Assembly: GCF_007829835.1 (NCBI RefSeq)
Contig: NZ_VIWP01000006.1
Location: 62,001 to 126,000, forward strand
Length of the DNA stretch: 64,000 bases
Source of the DNA: Neorhizobium alkalisoli
Lineage (GTDB): Bacteria; Pseudomonadota; Alphaproteobacteria; Rhizobiales; Rhizobiaceae
Direction of reading: 5' to 3'
Made by a program: the position numbers and the translations under genes. Below the pieces are notes generated by a model. The model did no database searches and was not told where the DNA came from. It was given only the letters and a program-made list of their open reading frames with translations. How positions within the stretch are numbered: position 1 is the first letter of the stretch; every line of letters begins with the position of its first letter. Below, piece after piece: positions 1 to 8,176 of the stretch.

Positions 1-1
1 C

Positions 2-718
2 TCCTTCCAGGGGCCGAATGGCGGTCTCACCTTCCCGCTCAACGGCGTGTCGCTGCGCTGGTTCGCCAATTTGTTCGAGACACAGGCGGTCGGTGATTTC
101 GGCGGCTCGTTCCGGCGGTCGGCGATGCTTGGCATCATGGTGATGATCGTCACCGTTCTGGTTTCCCTGCTGGCGGGCCTTGCCTTCCGGCGCCGTTTCA
201 TCGGTGCGACGGCCCTGTTTTATCTGGCCGTCGCCAGCCTCGTCGTGCCCTCGATCATCATCTCGCTCGGCATTGGCGTCGTCTTCCAGCAGATCGGCCT
301 GCAGCCGTCCTGGTATTCTTCGGCTTTTGGCGCGCATCTGACTTGGACGCTGCCCTTCGGCGTGCTGATCATGTTTGCTGTCTTCAACCGCTTTTCGCCG
401 GCCTACGAGGAAGCCGCGCGCGATCTCGGCGCAAGCTCGTGGCAGACCTTTGCCCATGTCGTGCTGCCGATGATCGCGCCGAGCCTGATCGGCGTCGGCC
501 TGTTCGGCTTCACGCTCTCCTATGACGAATTCGCCCGCACGCTGATGACGGCCGGCTCGTTCAACACGCTGCCGCTCGAAATCTATGGCATGACGACGAA
601 TGTCACGACGCCGGTGCTTTATGCGCTCGGCACCGTCACGACGGTCTTTTCCTTCCTCGTCATCGCCGGCACGCTCGGCCTCATCGTTCATCTCAACCGC
701 CGCCGGCTGCGGTCCTGA
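2..718 (+). CDS. ABC transporter permease, PotC/PotI type (5' end outside window)
   Basis: Inner-membrane permease subunit of a binding-protein-dependent importer of the spermidine/putrescine (MetI-like) class. The reading frame is open to the left edge and the visible part has no convincing start, so the gene begins outside the window. About 238 residues are visible, with roughly five hydrophobic segments. The EAA loop that contacts the ATPase is clear (EEAARDLGASSWQTF, followed by LPMIAPSLIGVG). The stop is 9 bp before the racemase gene, so the two are probably co-transcribed. That context suggests uptake of a hydantoin, purine breakdown product or related nitrogen compound, not necessarily a polyamine. 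The family is secure; the substrate is inferred. Confidence 0.85.
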   Translation, partial: SFQGPNGGLTFPLNGVSLRWFANLFETQAVGDFGGSFRRSAMLGIMVMIVTVLVSLLAGLAFRRRFIGATALFYLAVASLVVPSIIISLGIGVVFQQIGLQPSWYSSAFGAHLTWTLPFGVLIMFAVFNRFSPAYEEAARDLGASSWQTFAHVVLPMIAPSLIGVGLFGFTLSYDEFARTLMTAGSFNTLPLEIYGMTTNVTTPVLYALGTVTTVFSFLVIAGTLGLIVHLNRRRLRS

Positions 719-727
719 GGCTTTTTT

Positions 728-1474
728 ATGCGCATATTGCTCGTTAATCCCAACACGACCGCGACGATGACGGCGACGGCCGCCGACTCTGCAAGGCGGG
801 TCGCCAATGCAGGCACGGAAATCGTCGCCGTTACATCCTCGATGGGCCCGGTTTCGATCGAGGGCTATTATGACGAGGCATTTGCCGTGCCTGGCATGCT
901 GATCGAAATCGCTAAGGGAGAGAAGGAAGGCGCTGAGGCGGCAATCATCGCCTGTTTCGACGATACCGGGCTCGATGCGGCGCGGGCGCTCGCGGATATT
1001 CCCGTGATCGGTATCTGCGAGGCGGCTGTCGCCGCAACCGCCTTCATCGCCCAGCGCTTTACGATCGTGACGACGATGGAGCGCTCGCGGTTGCCGCTCG
1101 AACATCTGGTCCATCGTTACGGCATGTCCGGACGCTGCAAGGTGCGGGCTGCCGACATTCCGGTTCTGTCGTTGGAGGATCCGGCCTCGAATGCCCGCGA
1201 GCGGCTGCGGGCAGAGATCACTCTTGCGCTGAAGGAAGACAAGGCCGAGGCGATCGTGCTCGGTTGTGCCGGCATGGCGGATCTGACGGCCGAGCTTCGC
1301 GCCGAGTTCGGCGTGCCTGTCGTCGATGGCGTGGCGGCGGCGGTGAAACAGGCGGAAGCGCTGGTGGCGCTTGGTCTCTCGACCGCCAAACAGGGCGCCT
1401 ATGCGACGCCGGTGACAAAACCCTACAAGGGTCTGCTGGAAAAATTTGCACCGCAGGAGCTCAAGGCGTCGTGA
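728..1474 (+). CDS. Asp/Glu/hydantoin racemase family protein
   Basis: A 248-residue cofactor-independent racemase of the Asp/Glu/hydantoin racemase superfamily, cytoplasmic. It starts with the typical MRILLVNPNT strand. The two cysteines that act as acid and base in hydantoin and allantoin racemases are present: Cys76 in IIACFDDTG and Cys180 in VLGCAGM, at the spacing expected for HyuE-type enzymes. It follows a PotC-like permease by 9 bp, and its stop overlaps the GTG start of an acetyltransferase gene. This context fits racemisation of an imported 5-substituted hydantoin or allantoin. No hydantoinase or carbamoylase is visible here; they could lie to the left. The family is secure, the exact substrate is not. 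Confidence 0.85.
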   Translation: MRILLVNPNTTATMTATAADSARRVANAGTEIVAVTSSMGPVSIEGYYDEAFAVPGMLIEIAKGEKEGAEAAIIACFDDTGLDAARALADIPVIGICEAAVAATAFIAQRFTIVTTMERSRLPLEHLVHRYGMSGRCKVRAADIPVLSLEDPASNARERLRAEITLALKEDKAEAIVLGCAGMADLTAELRAEFGVPVVDGVAAAVKQAEALVALGLSTAKQGAYATPVTKPYKGLLEKFAPQELKAS

Positions 1475-2328
1475 CTGCGCAACCGGTCATTCGCCCTCTG
1501 TCGCTTGATGAGGTGGGTCAGCTGATTGATTGGGCAGCCGGAGAAGGCTGGAATCCCGGCCTTGATGATGCAGCTGCATTTCATGCGGCGGATCCGGATG
1601 GCTTTATCGGCTGTTTTGTCGATGGGCGCCTCGCAGCCGGCATATCCGCCGTCCGCTACGGTGCTGACTTCGGCTTCATCGGCCTCTATATCGCCCATCC
1701 CGATTTTCGCAGCCGCGGTTTTGGTCGACTTGCCTGGGATGCCGGCATGGCGCATCTCGATGGCCGCACGATCGGGCTCGACGGCGTGCCGGAGCAGCAG
1801 GCGAATTATCGCAGCATGGGTTTTGTCGCGGCCTACCGGACGATCCGCTGGAGCGGCAGGATTACCGATGACGCGATGGCTTTCGGGCAGGTGGAGGCAT
1901 TTGCCGATATCCATTCCGCCGAGGATTTTGAGGCTGATATCGTCGCCTATGACAGGACTGTTTTCCCGGCTGACCGCGCTGCTTTCCTGAGTGTCTGGCT
2001 GGAGCCGCCACGGATCACGCGGGTCGTGGCACCCGGCGGCGGGATAGCCGGTTATGCCGTCTGCCGGAAATGCCGGGAAGGCTACAAGATCGGCCCGCTT
2101 TTCGCGGATGGTTTTGACGAGGCGATGCAGCTTCTCAAGGCCTGCGCCGCCGAAGCGGACGGCGAGACGCTTCATATCGATGTGCCGGAAAGCCAGACCG
2201 CTTTCAGCGCGGCGCTTGAGGCCCTCGGGTTCTCGCAGGGTTTTGTAACGGCGCGGATGTATCGCGGAGCCGCTCCGGAAATGCCTATGAGCCGGGTGTT
2301 CGGTGTTACGACATTGGAGCTTGGCTGA
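1471..2328 (+). CDS. GNAT family N-acetyltransferase (YitH-like two-domain type)
   Basis: A protein of about 285 residues. The GTG start at 1471 is chosen because it overlaps the upstream TGA (GTGA) and has a CAGGAGC-like ribosome site just before it; an in-frame extension further upstream would run through the racemase gene and is rejected. The N-terminal half is a GNAT fold: a core strand FGFIGLYIAHPDFRSRGFG with the acetyl-CoA pyrophosphate loop (R-S-R-G-F-G), then a GVPEQQANYRSMGF segment. The C-terminal ~120 residues resemble the second domain found in YitH-type acetyltransferases. The acyl acceptor is unknown. Translational coupling to the racemase suggests a role in the same pathway. 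It converges head-on with gntR with no spacer. Confidence 0.8.
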   Translation: MTAQPVIRPLSLDEVGQLIDWAAGEGWNPGLDDAAAFHAADPDGFIGCFVDGRLAAGISAVRYGADFGFIGLYIAHPDFRSRGFGRLAWDAGMAHLDGRTIGLDGVPEQQANYRSMGFVAAYRTIRWSGRITDDAMAFGQVEAFADIHSAEDFEADIVAYDRTVFPADRAAFLSVWLEPPRITRVVAPGGGIAGYAVCRKCREGYKIGPLFADGFDEAMQLLKACAAEADGETLHIDVPESQTAFSAALEALGFSQGFVTARMYRGAAPEMPMSRVFGVTTLELG

Positions 2329-3105
2329 TCAGGTCGTGACCAGCGGCGTCACTTCGCCATCAGCCGGCTGGCCGGTTGCCTCGATCGAATTGCGGATGCG
2401 GATCTTTCCAAGTTCGATGACGTGCCGCATCGCCTTGGTCGCCTTCTGCGGATCGCGCGAGGCGATGGCGTGGGCGATACGCAGGTGATTGGTCGCGACT
2501 TCGTCGATCGTTTCCGGTGAGGAGGCCGGTGACGAAAGCTGGAATGATATGGCGAGTGCCGCCTCGATCAGGGCGCTTGCCGAACGCATGAACGGGTTGC
2601 CGGACATGCGGGCGATCGCGAGGTGGAATTCGAGGTCGACCTTGGCGATCGTTTCCGGCGTGTGGTTGATATCGTCGAATTTCGCGGCGATAGCGTAGAG
2701 CGAGACGAAATCGTCGCTGCTGGCGCGAAGGGCGGCCGCTGCTGCGGCGGCCGGTTCCAGCGCCATACGCATTTCGGCCAGATGTTCGATGAATTCGTAA
2801 TCGAGGCCGGCCTCGAAGCGCCAGCCGAGCACGTCCGAATCAAAGAAATTCCAGCCGGCCTTTTCGAGCACGCGGGTGCCGACCTTGGCCTTGGCTTCGA
2901 CGAGGCGTTTTGCGGCCAACGTCTTCATCGCCTCGCGCAGCACGGTGCGCGACACGCCGAAACGGGCGGAAAGCTCCGTATCGCCGGGCAGGAGCGAACC
3001 TTCCGGGATCTTGCCGGAAACAATCCCGCGACCCAGTTCCGCGACCACATGGGCGTGGTTGCTGCGGCGCTTGCGGCCGTTGATCGTTGTTTCCAACAGA
3101 CCCAA
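2329..3105 (-). CDS. FadR-subfamily GntR transcriptional regulator
   Basis: A 258-residue DNA-binding regulator. The N-terminal winged helix-turn-helix is visible (LPGDTELSARFGVSRTVLREAMKTL, approximately residues 39-63). It is followed by an all-helical FCD effector domain with the metal/ligand-type histidines expected in the family (D-x-x-FHLAIA; NHLRIAHAI). It is the last gene of the leftward ytfQ-ytfR-ytfT-yjfF operon, starting 1 bp after the yjfF stop. The likely role is feedback control of the importer and perhaps of the divergent sugar-oxidation genes, through sites in the 7.85-8.18 kb intergenic region. The effector, presumably a sugar or aldonic acid, is inferred from context only. 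Confidence 0.9.
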   Translation of the reverse strand: MGLLETTINGRKRRSNHAHVVAELGRGIVSGKIPEGSLLPGDTELSARFGVSRTVLREAMKTLAAKRLVEAKAKVGTRVLEKAGWNFFDSDVLGWRFEAGLDYEFIEHLAEMRMALEPAAAAAAALRASSDDFVSLYAIAAKFDDINHTPETIAKVDLEFHLAIARMSGNPFMRSASALIEAALAISFQLSSPASSPETIDEVATNHLRIAHAIASRDPQKATKAMRHVIELGKIRIRNSIEATGQPADGEVTPLVTT

Positions 3106-3106
3106 A

Positions 3107-4093
3107 TCAAACCTCCTTGAGCCGGTTTTCGGCCAATCGCCTGTTTGAATACCAGATGATTCCGCGCTGCAACACGATGAAGACGAAAAGCAGTACGCCG
3201 ATCACAATTTTCGTCCACCAGGAGGAGAGCGTGCCGTCGAAAACGATATAGGTCTGGATCAGACCCTGGATCAGCACGCCGACGAATGTGCCCGCGACCA
3301 GCCCGACGCCGCCTGTGAGCAGCGTGCCGCCGATAACGACCGCTGCAATCGCATCAAGCTCGACGCCGACCGTTGCCAGCGAATAACCCGAGGACGTGTA
3401 GAGCGTATAGGCAATGCCGGCGAGACCGGAGAGGAAACCGGACAGCGCATAGATGCCGATCGTGGTGGAGCCGACCGGAACGCCGAGCAGTTCGGCTGAT
3501 TGCAGGTTGCCGCCGATCGCATAGACATTCGCGCCGAATTTCGTGCGCCCGGCAATCACGCTGGCGACCGCAAAAACGACCAGCATCAGGATGGCGAGCG
3601 CCGTCAGCCGGCCGCCGCCTGGGAAGCGGAAATAAAAGCCCTGGATCGCATCGATCATCTCATGGGAGATCGGCACGGACTGGGTGGAGATAAGGTAAGC
3701 CGCGCCGCGTGCCAAAAACATGCCGGCCAGCGTGACGACGAAGGGCGGGATGCCGAGATAACGGATCATCGCGCCCATCAGGCTGCCGAAAATAGTCGAG
3801 ATGACCAGAACGGCGGCGAAGGCGACCAGCGGGTGGACGCCGAGCGAGCCAACCAGAACGGCCACAAAGACGCTGGTGAAGGCAATCACCGAACCGATCG
3901 ACAGGTCGATGCCGCCCGACAGGATGACGAAGGTCATGCCGACGGCGGCGATGCCGAGAAAGGCGTTGTCGGTCAGGAGGTTGCCGATCACGCGGGTCGA
4001 GAGCATGTTCGGGAATTGCAGGATGCAGAGCCCATAGGCGATCACGAAAATGCCGAGCGTGGTGATGAAGGGCAGGTTGCGGGTGTGGATCAT
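3107..4093 (-). CDS. yjfF: CUT2 sugar ABC permease, YjfF-like
   Basis: A 328-residue integral membrane protein of the RbsC/BPD_transp_2 family with about nine or ten hydrophobic segments. Conserved features include GMTFVILSGGIDLSIGS near residues 52-68 and the late GGTLLTGGVG loop. Its ATG overlaps the ytfT stop (ATGA), so the two permeases are translationally coupled and presumably form a heterodimer, as YtfT and YjfF do in E. coli. The substrate there is galactofuranose. I use the name because the entire gene set ytfQ-R-T-yjfF is present in order. The sugar imported in this organism is inferred and could include arabinofuranose-like sugars, given the neighbouring oxidation pathway. Confidence 0.85.
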   Translation of the reverse strand: MIHTRNLPFITTLGIFVIAYGLCILQFPNMLSTRVIGNLLTDNAFLGIAAVGMTFVILSGGIDLSIGSVIAFTSVFVAVLVGSLGVHPLVAFAAVLVISTIFGSLMGAMIRYLGIPPFVVTLAGMFLARGAAYLISTQSVPISHEMIDAIQGFYFRFPGGGRLTALAILMLVVFAVASVIAGRTKFGANVYAIGGNLQSAELLGVPVGSTTIGIYALSGFLSGLAGIAYTLYTSSGYSLATVGVELDAIAAVVIGGTLLTGGVGLVAGTFVGVLIQGLIQTYIVFDGTLSSWWTKIVIGVLLFVFIVLQRGIIWYSNRRLAENRLKEV

Positions 4094-5121
4094 TGTGCCG
4101 CTCCATTGGCCTTGGTCACGGGTTTCGGATCCCGTTTCGAGAACCGGACGAAGCCGAGAAGGCCGGTGACCGCCGGCGATTGCAGCGTCAGCACGATGAT
4201 GATGATGACGGCCTTGATGATCAAGTTGAACTCGGGCGGGAAGCCGGAAACGAGAATGCCCGTATTGACCGACTGGATGATCAGCGCGCCGATCAGCGAT
4301 GCCGTGATCGAGAAGCGGCCGCCGTTGAGCGAGGTACCGCCGATGACGACGGCGAGGATGGCGTCGAGTTCGAGCCAGAGGCCGGCATTGTTGGCGTCCG
4401 CACCGCGAATGTCGGCGGTGACGATGAGGCCTGCGACGGCGGCGCAGATGCCGGAGATGGCGTAGACAAAGAAGAGCAGGAAGCGGGCGCGCACGCCGGC
4501 AAGGCTCGCGGCGCGGCGGTTGATGCCTGTCGCCTCGATCAGGAAACCGAGCGCCGAGCGGCGAACCAGAAGGCCGATCAGCAGGCCGGTGCCGAGCCAG
4601 AGATAGATCGGGATCGGAATTCCCAAACAGGCACCGGAGCCGATGGCGGCAAAATCGTCATTGTTGAAGGTGAGGATGACACCCTCGGTTATCAGCTGGG
4701 CAATGCCGCGGCCGGCGACCATCAGGATCAGAGTGGCGATGATTGGCTGGATATCGAGAAGGGCGACAAGCACGCCGTTCCAGATGCCGCAGGCAAGCCC
4801 AACGCCGAGCGAAACGAGGATCACGACCCAGATTGGATAGTCATGGCTGATCAAGGTTGCGGCGATCGCACCACAGATGGCGATAACGGCGCCGATCGAT
4901 AGATCGATGCCGCGGGTGGCGATGACCAGCGTCATGCCGATCGTCAGCAGTGCCACGGGTGCTGCGCGCACGAGGATGTCGACAAGGCTTCCATAGATGC
5001 GGCCGTTCTGGACCGAAATGGTCAGGAAGCCGGGGGCGACTGCCGTAATCAGCGCAAGGATCGCGGCAAGCGCAATAATCTGCGGGGCGAGGCGGCGAAG
5101 GCGCCGGGTCACACTGTTCAT
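4090..5121 (-). CDS. ytfT: CUT2 sugar ABC permease, YtfT-like
   Basis: A permease of about 343 residues, close to the 341 of E. coli YtfT. The start at 5121 (MNSVTRRLRRLAPQ) is preferred over a longer in-frame extension because it overlaps the ytfR stop (TGATG) and gives a basic N-terminus directly before the first membrane helix. The family signature GMTLVIATRGIDLSIGA is present, as is the late GGTSLNGGRFS loop. It is translationally coupled on both sides (ytfR upstream, yjfF downstream). It would form the membrane channel with YjfF, energised by the single double-domain ATPase YtfR. Confidence 0.85.
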   Translation of the reverse strand: MNSVTRRLRRLAPQIIALAAILALITAVAPGFLTISVQNGRIYGSLVDILVRAAPVALLTIGMTLVIATRGIDLSIGAVIAICGAIAATLISHDYPIWVVILVSLGVGLACGIWNGVLVALLDIQPIIATLILMVAGRGIAQLITEGVILTFNNDDFAAIGSGACLGIPIPIYLWLGTGLLIGLLVRRSALGFLIEATGINRRAASLAGVRARFLLFFVYAISGICAAVAGLIVTADIRGADANNAGLWLELDAILAVVIGGTSLNGGRFSITASLIGALIIQSVNTGILVSGFPPEFNLIIKAVIIIIVLTLQSPAVTGLLGFVRFSKRDPKPVTKANGAAQ

Positions 5122-6683
5122 CAGGCGGCCTCCGTCCGGGCAGGGGCGGCAATCGCCTGCATGATATTGTCGGCCGTCACCTGATCGCCGGCGAGCTCGG
5201 CGATATGGCGGCGGTCGGAGAGCACGATGACTCTGTGGGCAATCGCGGTCAGTTCCTCGAGTTCGGAGGAGATGACGACCAGCGACATGCCGTCGGCACA
5301 GAGTCTTTCGATCATCTTCAGAATTTCCGCATGGGCGCCGATATCGATGCCGCGGGTCGGTTCGTCGAGGATCAGCAGCCGCGGTTCGGTGGCGAGCCAA
5401 CGGGCGAGGATCGCCTTCTGCTGGTTGCCGCCGGAGAGGAGTTTGATCGGCCGGTTCGCATCCGCCGGGCGGATGTCCAGCGACTTGATAAAACTTTCGG
5501 CCAGCGCCTGGCGCTCGCGCGACGAGATCGGCTTGGCCCAGCCCTGCCGGGCCTGAAGTGCAAGTGCGATGTTATCGGCCACGGAAAAATCGCCGATAAT
5601 GCCGTCGGTCTTGCGTTCTTCGGGGCAGAAGCCAAAGCCGTTGGCGATCGCCGTTTCCGGCGAGGTAAGGGCGATCGTCTTGTTATCGACAGAGGCGGTG
5701 CCGCTGTCGGCGCGGTCGATGCCGAACAGAAGGAAGGCGGTCTCGCTACGGCCGGAGCCGAGCAGGCCGGCAATGCCGACAACCTCGCCGGGGCGGATGT
5801 CGAGGTCGAAGGGGGCGACGCTGCCGCGCTTTCCGTAGCCGGCAAAACGAATGGGCGGCTGGGCGTCGCTCGCGACGCTGTCGGCGGATACCTGGCGGTC
5901 GCCGGTAATGTGCTGCAGCTCGCGGCCGAGCATCATCGAGATGAGATCGAGGCGCGGCAGGTCGGCGATCGGTTTTGAGCCGACGAGGCGGCCGTTGCGC
6001 AGAACCGTCACCCGGTCGGCGATGTCATAAACCTGATTGAGGAAGTGGGTGATGATGATGATGCCGAGACCATCCTGGCGCAGGCGGCGCAGGACGGTGA
6101 ACAGCATCTCGACTTCATGGGCGTCGAGGCTGGCGGTCGGTTCGTCGAGAACGAGAACCTTGCCGGACAGATCGACGGCGCGGGCGATGGCGACGATCTG
6201 GCGGATTGCGACGGAATAGGATGAGAGCAGCGCATCGACATCGATGTCGAGGCCGTAACGGGACAGCAGCGCAGCGGAGCGCTTGCGCATCTCGCGCTTG
6301 TCGATCAGGCCGAAACGACGCGGCTGGCGGCCGAGAAACAGGTTTTCCGCGACGGTCAGATTTTCGAGAAGATTGACTTCCTGATAGACCGTGCCGATGC
6401 CGAGCGCCTGTGCGGCGGCAACATCGGCCGGCTTCACATCGACGCCATCAAGGCGGATCGTGCCGCGCTCCAGCGAATAGACACCCGTCAGGATCTTGAT
6501 CAGAGTCGACTTGCCGGCGCCGTTTTCGCCGAGCAGGGCATGGATTTCGCCGCGCTGCAGGGTGAAATCGACGCCATCCAGGGCCGCGATGCCGAGAAAG
6601 GACTTTCCTATTCCTCTGGCTTCAAGAAGAGCGGCGGTCGCTGGCTGGGAATGGGCTTCGAGTGGGGAAACAATATTCGACAT
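5121..6683 (-). CDS. ytfR: Sugar ABC transporter ATP-binding protein, YtfR-like (two ATPase domains)
   Basis: About 520 residues with two fused ABC domains, as in RbsA/MglA/YtfR. The first domain has Walker A GENGAGKST and a Walker B ending LVLDEPTAS. The second has the degenerate Walker A typical of CUT2 ATPases (GLLGSGRSE), signature LSGGNQQKA and Walker B LILDEPTRG. The start MSNIVSPLEA at 6683 is chosen; an alternative ATG lies at 6698, and the longer open frame upstream reads through an intergenic palindromic repeat and is not credible. It is the second gene of the ytfQ operon, separated from ytfQ by about 200 bp of repeat DNA. It powers galactofuranose-type sugar uptake. Confidence 0.88.
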   Translation of the reverse strand: MSNIVSPLEAHSQPATAALLEARGIGKSFLGIAALDGVDFTLQRGEIHALLGENGAGKSTLIKILTGVYSLERGTIRLDGVDVKPADVAAAQALGIGTVYQEVNLLENLTVAENLFLGRQPRRFGLIDKREMRKRSAALLSRYGLDIDVDALLSSYSVAIRQIVAIARAVDLSGKVLVLDEPTASLDAHEVEMLFTVLRRLRQDGLGIIIITHFLNQVYDIADRVTVLRNGRLVGSKPIADLPRLDLISMMLGRELQHITGDRQVSADSVASDAQPPIRFAGYGKRGSVAPFDLDIRPGEVVGIAGLLGSGRSETAFLLFGIDRADSGTASVDNKTIALTSPETAIANGFGFCPEERKTDGIIGDFSVADNIALALQARQGWAKPISSRERQALAESFIKSLDIRPADANRPIKLLSGGNQQKAILARWLATEPRLLILDEPTRGIDIGAHAEILKMIERLCADGMSLVVISSELEELTAIAHRVIVLSDRRHIAELAGDQVTADNIMQAIAAPARTEAA

Positions 6684-6702
6684 GCTCTTGTCCCGCATCT
6701 TT

Positions 6703-6835
6703 CTAAAGTGTCGGGCCGAAAATCTGGACCGATTTTCGGCCCGACACTTTAGATTCAATGAATTAGAGCGTCCTATGCGCGTCCGTTCGGACGCACGGCG
6801 CTCTAGGGACCGGAGCGGCGGCAAAACCGCTCCGG
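6703..6835. repeat. Palindromic intergenic mosaic element (three consecutive inverted repeats)
   Basis: Three hairpins lie in tandem between ytfQ and ytfR. First, 6703-6752: perfect 22-bp arms with a 6-nt loop. Second, 6764-6805: imperfect palindrome with outer arms TAGAGCG/CGCTCTA and inner GCGTCCG/CGGACGC. Third, 6810-6835: perfect 9-bp arms CCGGAGCGG/CCGCTCCGG. The arrangement resembles the RIME/REP-like mosaic elements known in Rhizobium intergenic DNA; I assign that by appearance only. Lying just after the binding-protein gene, the hairpins could protect the ytfQ mRNA 3' end and lower expression of the downstream permease genes. Confidence 0.8.
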
Positions 6836-6882
6836 GACTGATGGGCCGGGCTCAAAAGTGATGCGCGGCCGATAGCGGGTGG

Positions 6883-7845
6883 TCAGTAACCGAGGCCCTT
6901 CTTGGCTTCGTAGACCTTCATCGGATCATCCTTCTGCGTGTACAGCTTGGATTCCGTCTGGATCCACTTCTTCGGCTCCTTCTTGTCCTTCAGATACGCT
7001 TCCAGCGCATCGAAGGCGGGGCCGGCCATGTTCGGGGTCAGTTCGACCGTGGCATTGGCTTCACCCTTGGCCATGGCCTGGAAGATGTCCGGCACGGCGT
7101 CGATCGAGACGACCTTGATGTCGGTGCCCGGCTTCAGGCCGGCTTCCTTGATGGCCTGGATGGCGCCGACGGCCATGTCGTCGTTATGGGCGTATACGGC
7201 ACAGATATCCTTGCCGCCGCCTTCAGCCTTGATGAAGCTTTCCATGACTTCCTTGCCCTTGGTGCGGGTGAAGTCACCGGTCTGCGAACGAACGATCTTG
7301 ATGTTGGAATGCGAAGCAATCGCTTCCTCAAAACCCTTCTTGCGGTTGATGGCCGGCGAAGAGCCGGTCGTGCCCTGAAGCTCGACGACCTTGCAGTCCT
7401 TGGAGCCGACATCCTTGGCGAGGAATTCGCCGGCGACCTTGCCTTCATAGACCTGGTCGGATGTGACGGCGGTCAGGAACAGGTCCTTCGGGCTGTCGAT
7501 TTCGCGGTCAAGCAGGATGACCGGGATCTTTTCTTCCTTGGCTTCCTTCAGAACCGCGTCCCAGCCGGTGGAGACCACCGGTGCGATCAGGATCGCATCG
7601 ACGCCCTGGGCGATAAAGCCGCGGATCGCCTTGATCTGGTTTTCCTGCTTCTGCTGCGCATCGGCAAATTTCAGCGTGATGCCACGCTTTTCGGCCTGCT
7701 GCTTGGTCAGCGTGGTTTCGGCAGCGCGCCAGCCGGATTCGGATCCGATCTGCGAGAAGCCTACAGTCAGGGATTTTGCGGAAACGCCCGAAGCCAGGCA
7801 TGCGGAAAAGGCGACGGCAACCGTCGCCAGTAGTGCTCTTTTCAT
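6883..7845 (-). CDS. ytfQ: Periplasmic sugar-binding protein, YtfQ-like (galactofuranose type)
   Basis: A 320-residue periplasmic-binding protein type I (LacI/RbsB fold), close to the 318 of E. coli YtfQ. The start at 7845 (MKRALLATVA) is supported by a strong GGGAGGA ribosome site 7-8 nt upstream, and it begins a clean Sec signal peptide ending near GVSAKS. The mature part shows the YtfQ-like opening LTVGFSQIGSESGWR and the hinge and ligand residues of the family (LLDREID; YAHNDDMAVGA; VSIDAV). It is the first gene of the leftward importer operon. Its high-level expression relative to the permeases may be set by the hairpins that follow it. Confidence 0.88.
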   Translation of the reverse strand: MKRALLATVAVAFSACLASGVSAKSLTVGFSQIGSESGWRAAETTLTKQQAEKRGITLKFADAQQKQENQIKAIRGFIAQGVDAILIAPVVSTGWDAVLKEAKEEKIPVILLDREIDSPKDLFLTAVTSDQVYEGKVAGEFLAKDVGSKDCKVVELQGTTGSSPAINRKKGFEEAIASHSNIKIVRSQTGDFTRTKGKEVMESFIKAEGGGKDICAVYAHNDDMAVGAIQAIKEAGLKPGTDIKVVSIDAVPDIFQAMAKGEANATVELTPNMAGPAFDALEAYLKDKKEPKKWIQTESKLYTQKDDPMKVYEAKKGLGY

Positions 7846-8176
7846 CTTAATCCTCCCAGAGATGATGAAGCAATCTGACGGCTGAAGGATTCGCATATAA
7901 TAATACTTTTGCAAGGATAAAATTTGACGCCGATCACGATTTATCCGATTAAAAAATCGGCATAAACTGATAAGTAATTGAAATTTATTATGAAATAAAT
8001 ATGAGCATGCATAAGGAAAGGGCTGTCAAGCCGAATTGCCGTTCTTGACAAGATGACGCACTATCCAATAGTCGTATTATTGACCGCATCGGATCTAAAG
8101 GTCTGGCGGGAGGAACGGCAGGGGGCTCGGGAGCGCTTCCTGTCATCAATATCAGACTTTATTCGGGTGGAAATAC
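7846..8176. promoter_or_regulatory. Divergent regulatory region between ytfQ and araD1
   Basis: 331 bp without a gene and distinctly AT-rich compared with its surroundings. It contains two perfect short palindromes: CCGATT-AAAA-AATCGG at 7945-7960 and ATTTATT-ATGA-AATAAAT at 7983-8000. The octamer GTATTATT occurs once per strand, at 7899-7906 (minus) and 8074-8081 (plus), next to each predicted promoter. For ytfQ a weak promoter can be drawn on the minus strand (GTCAAA 7923-7928, 17 bp, TATTAT 7900-7905). These are candidate operator sites for the GntR protein encoded at the end of the ytfQ operon, but no site matches an established FadR-type consensus. Confidence 0.5.
8045..8072 (+). promoter_or_regulatory. 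Candidate sigma-70 type promoter of the araD1 cluster
   Basis: TTGACA at 8045-8050, a perfect -35, is followed after 16 bp by AATAGT (4 of 6 matches to the -10 consensus). The predicted leader to the araD1 start is about 100 nt. The octamer GTATTATT sits directly downstream, overlapping the expected start point, which would suit a repressor site. Confidence 0.4.

Noticed and set aside
6684..6824. 47-codon N-terminal extension of YtfR
   Set aside because: The extension translates the palindromic intergenic repeat and has no counterpart in the family; the start at 6683 fits the usual length.
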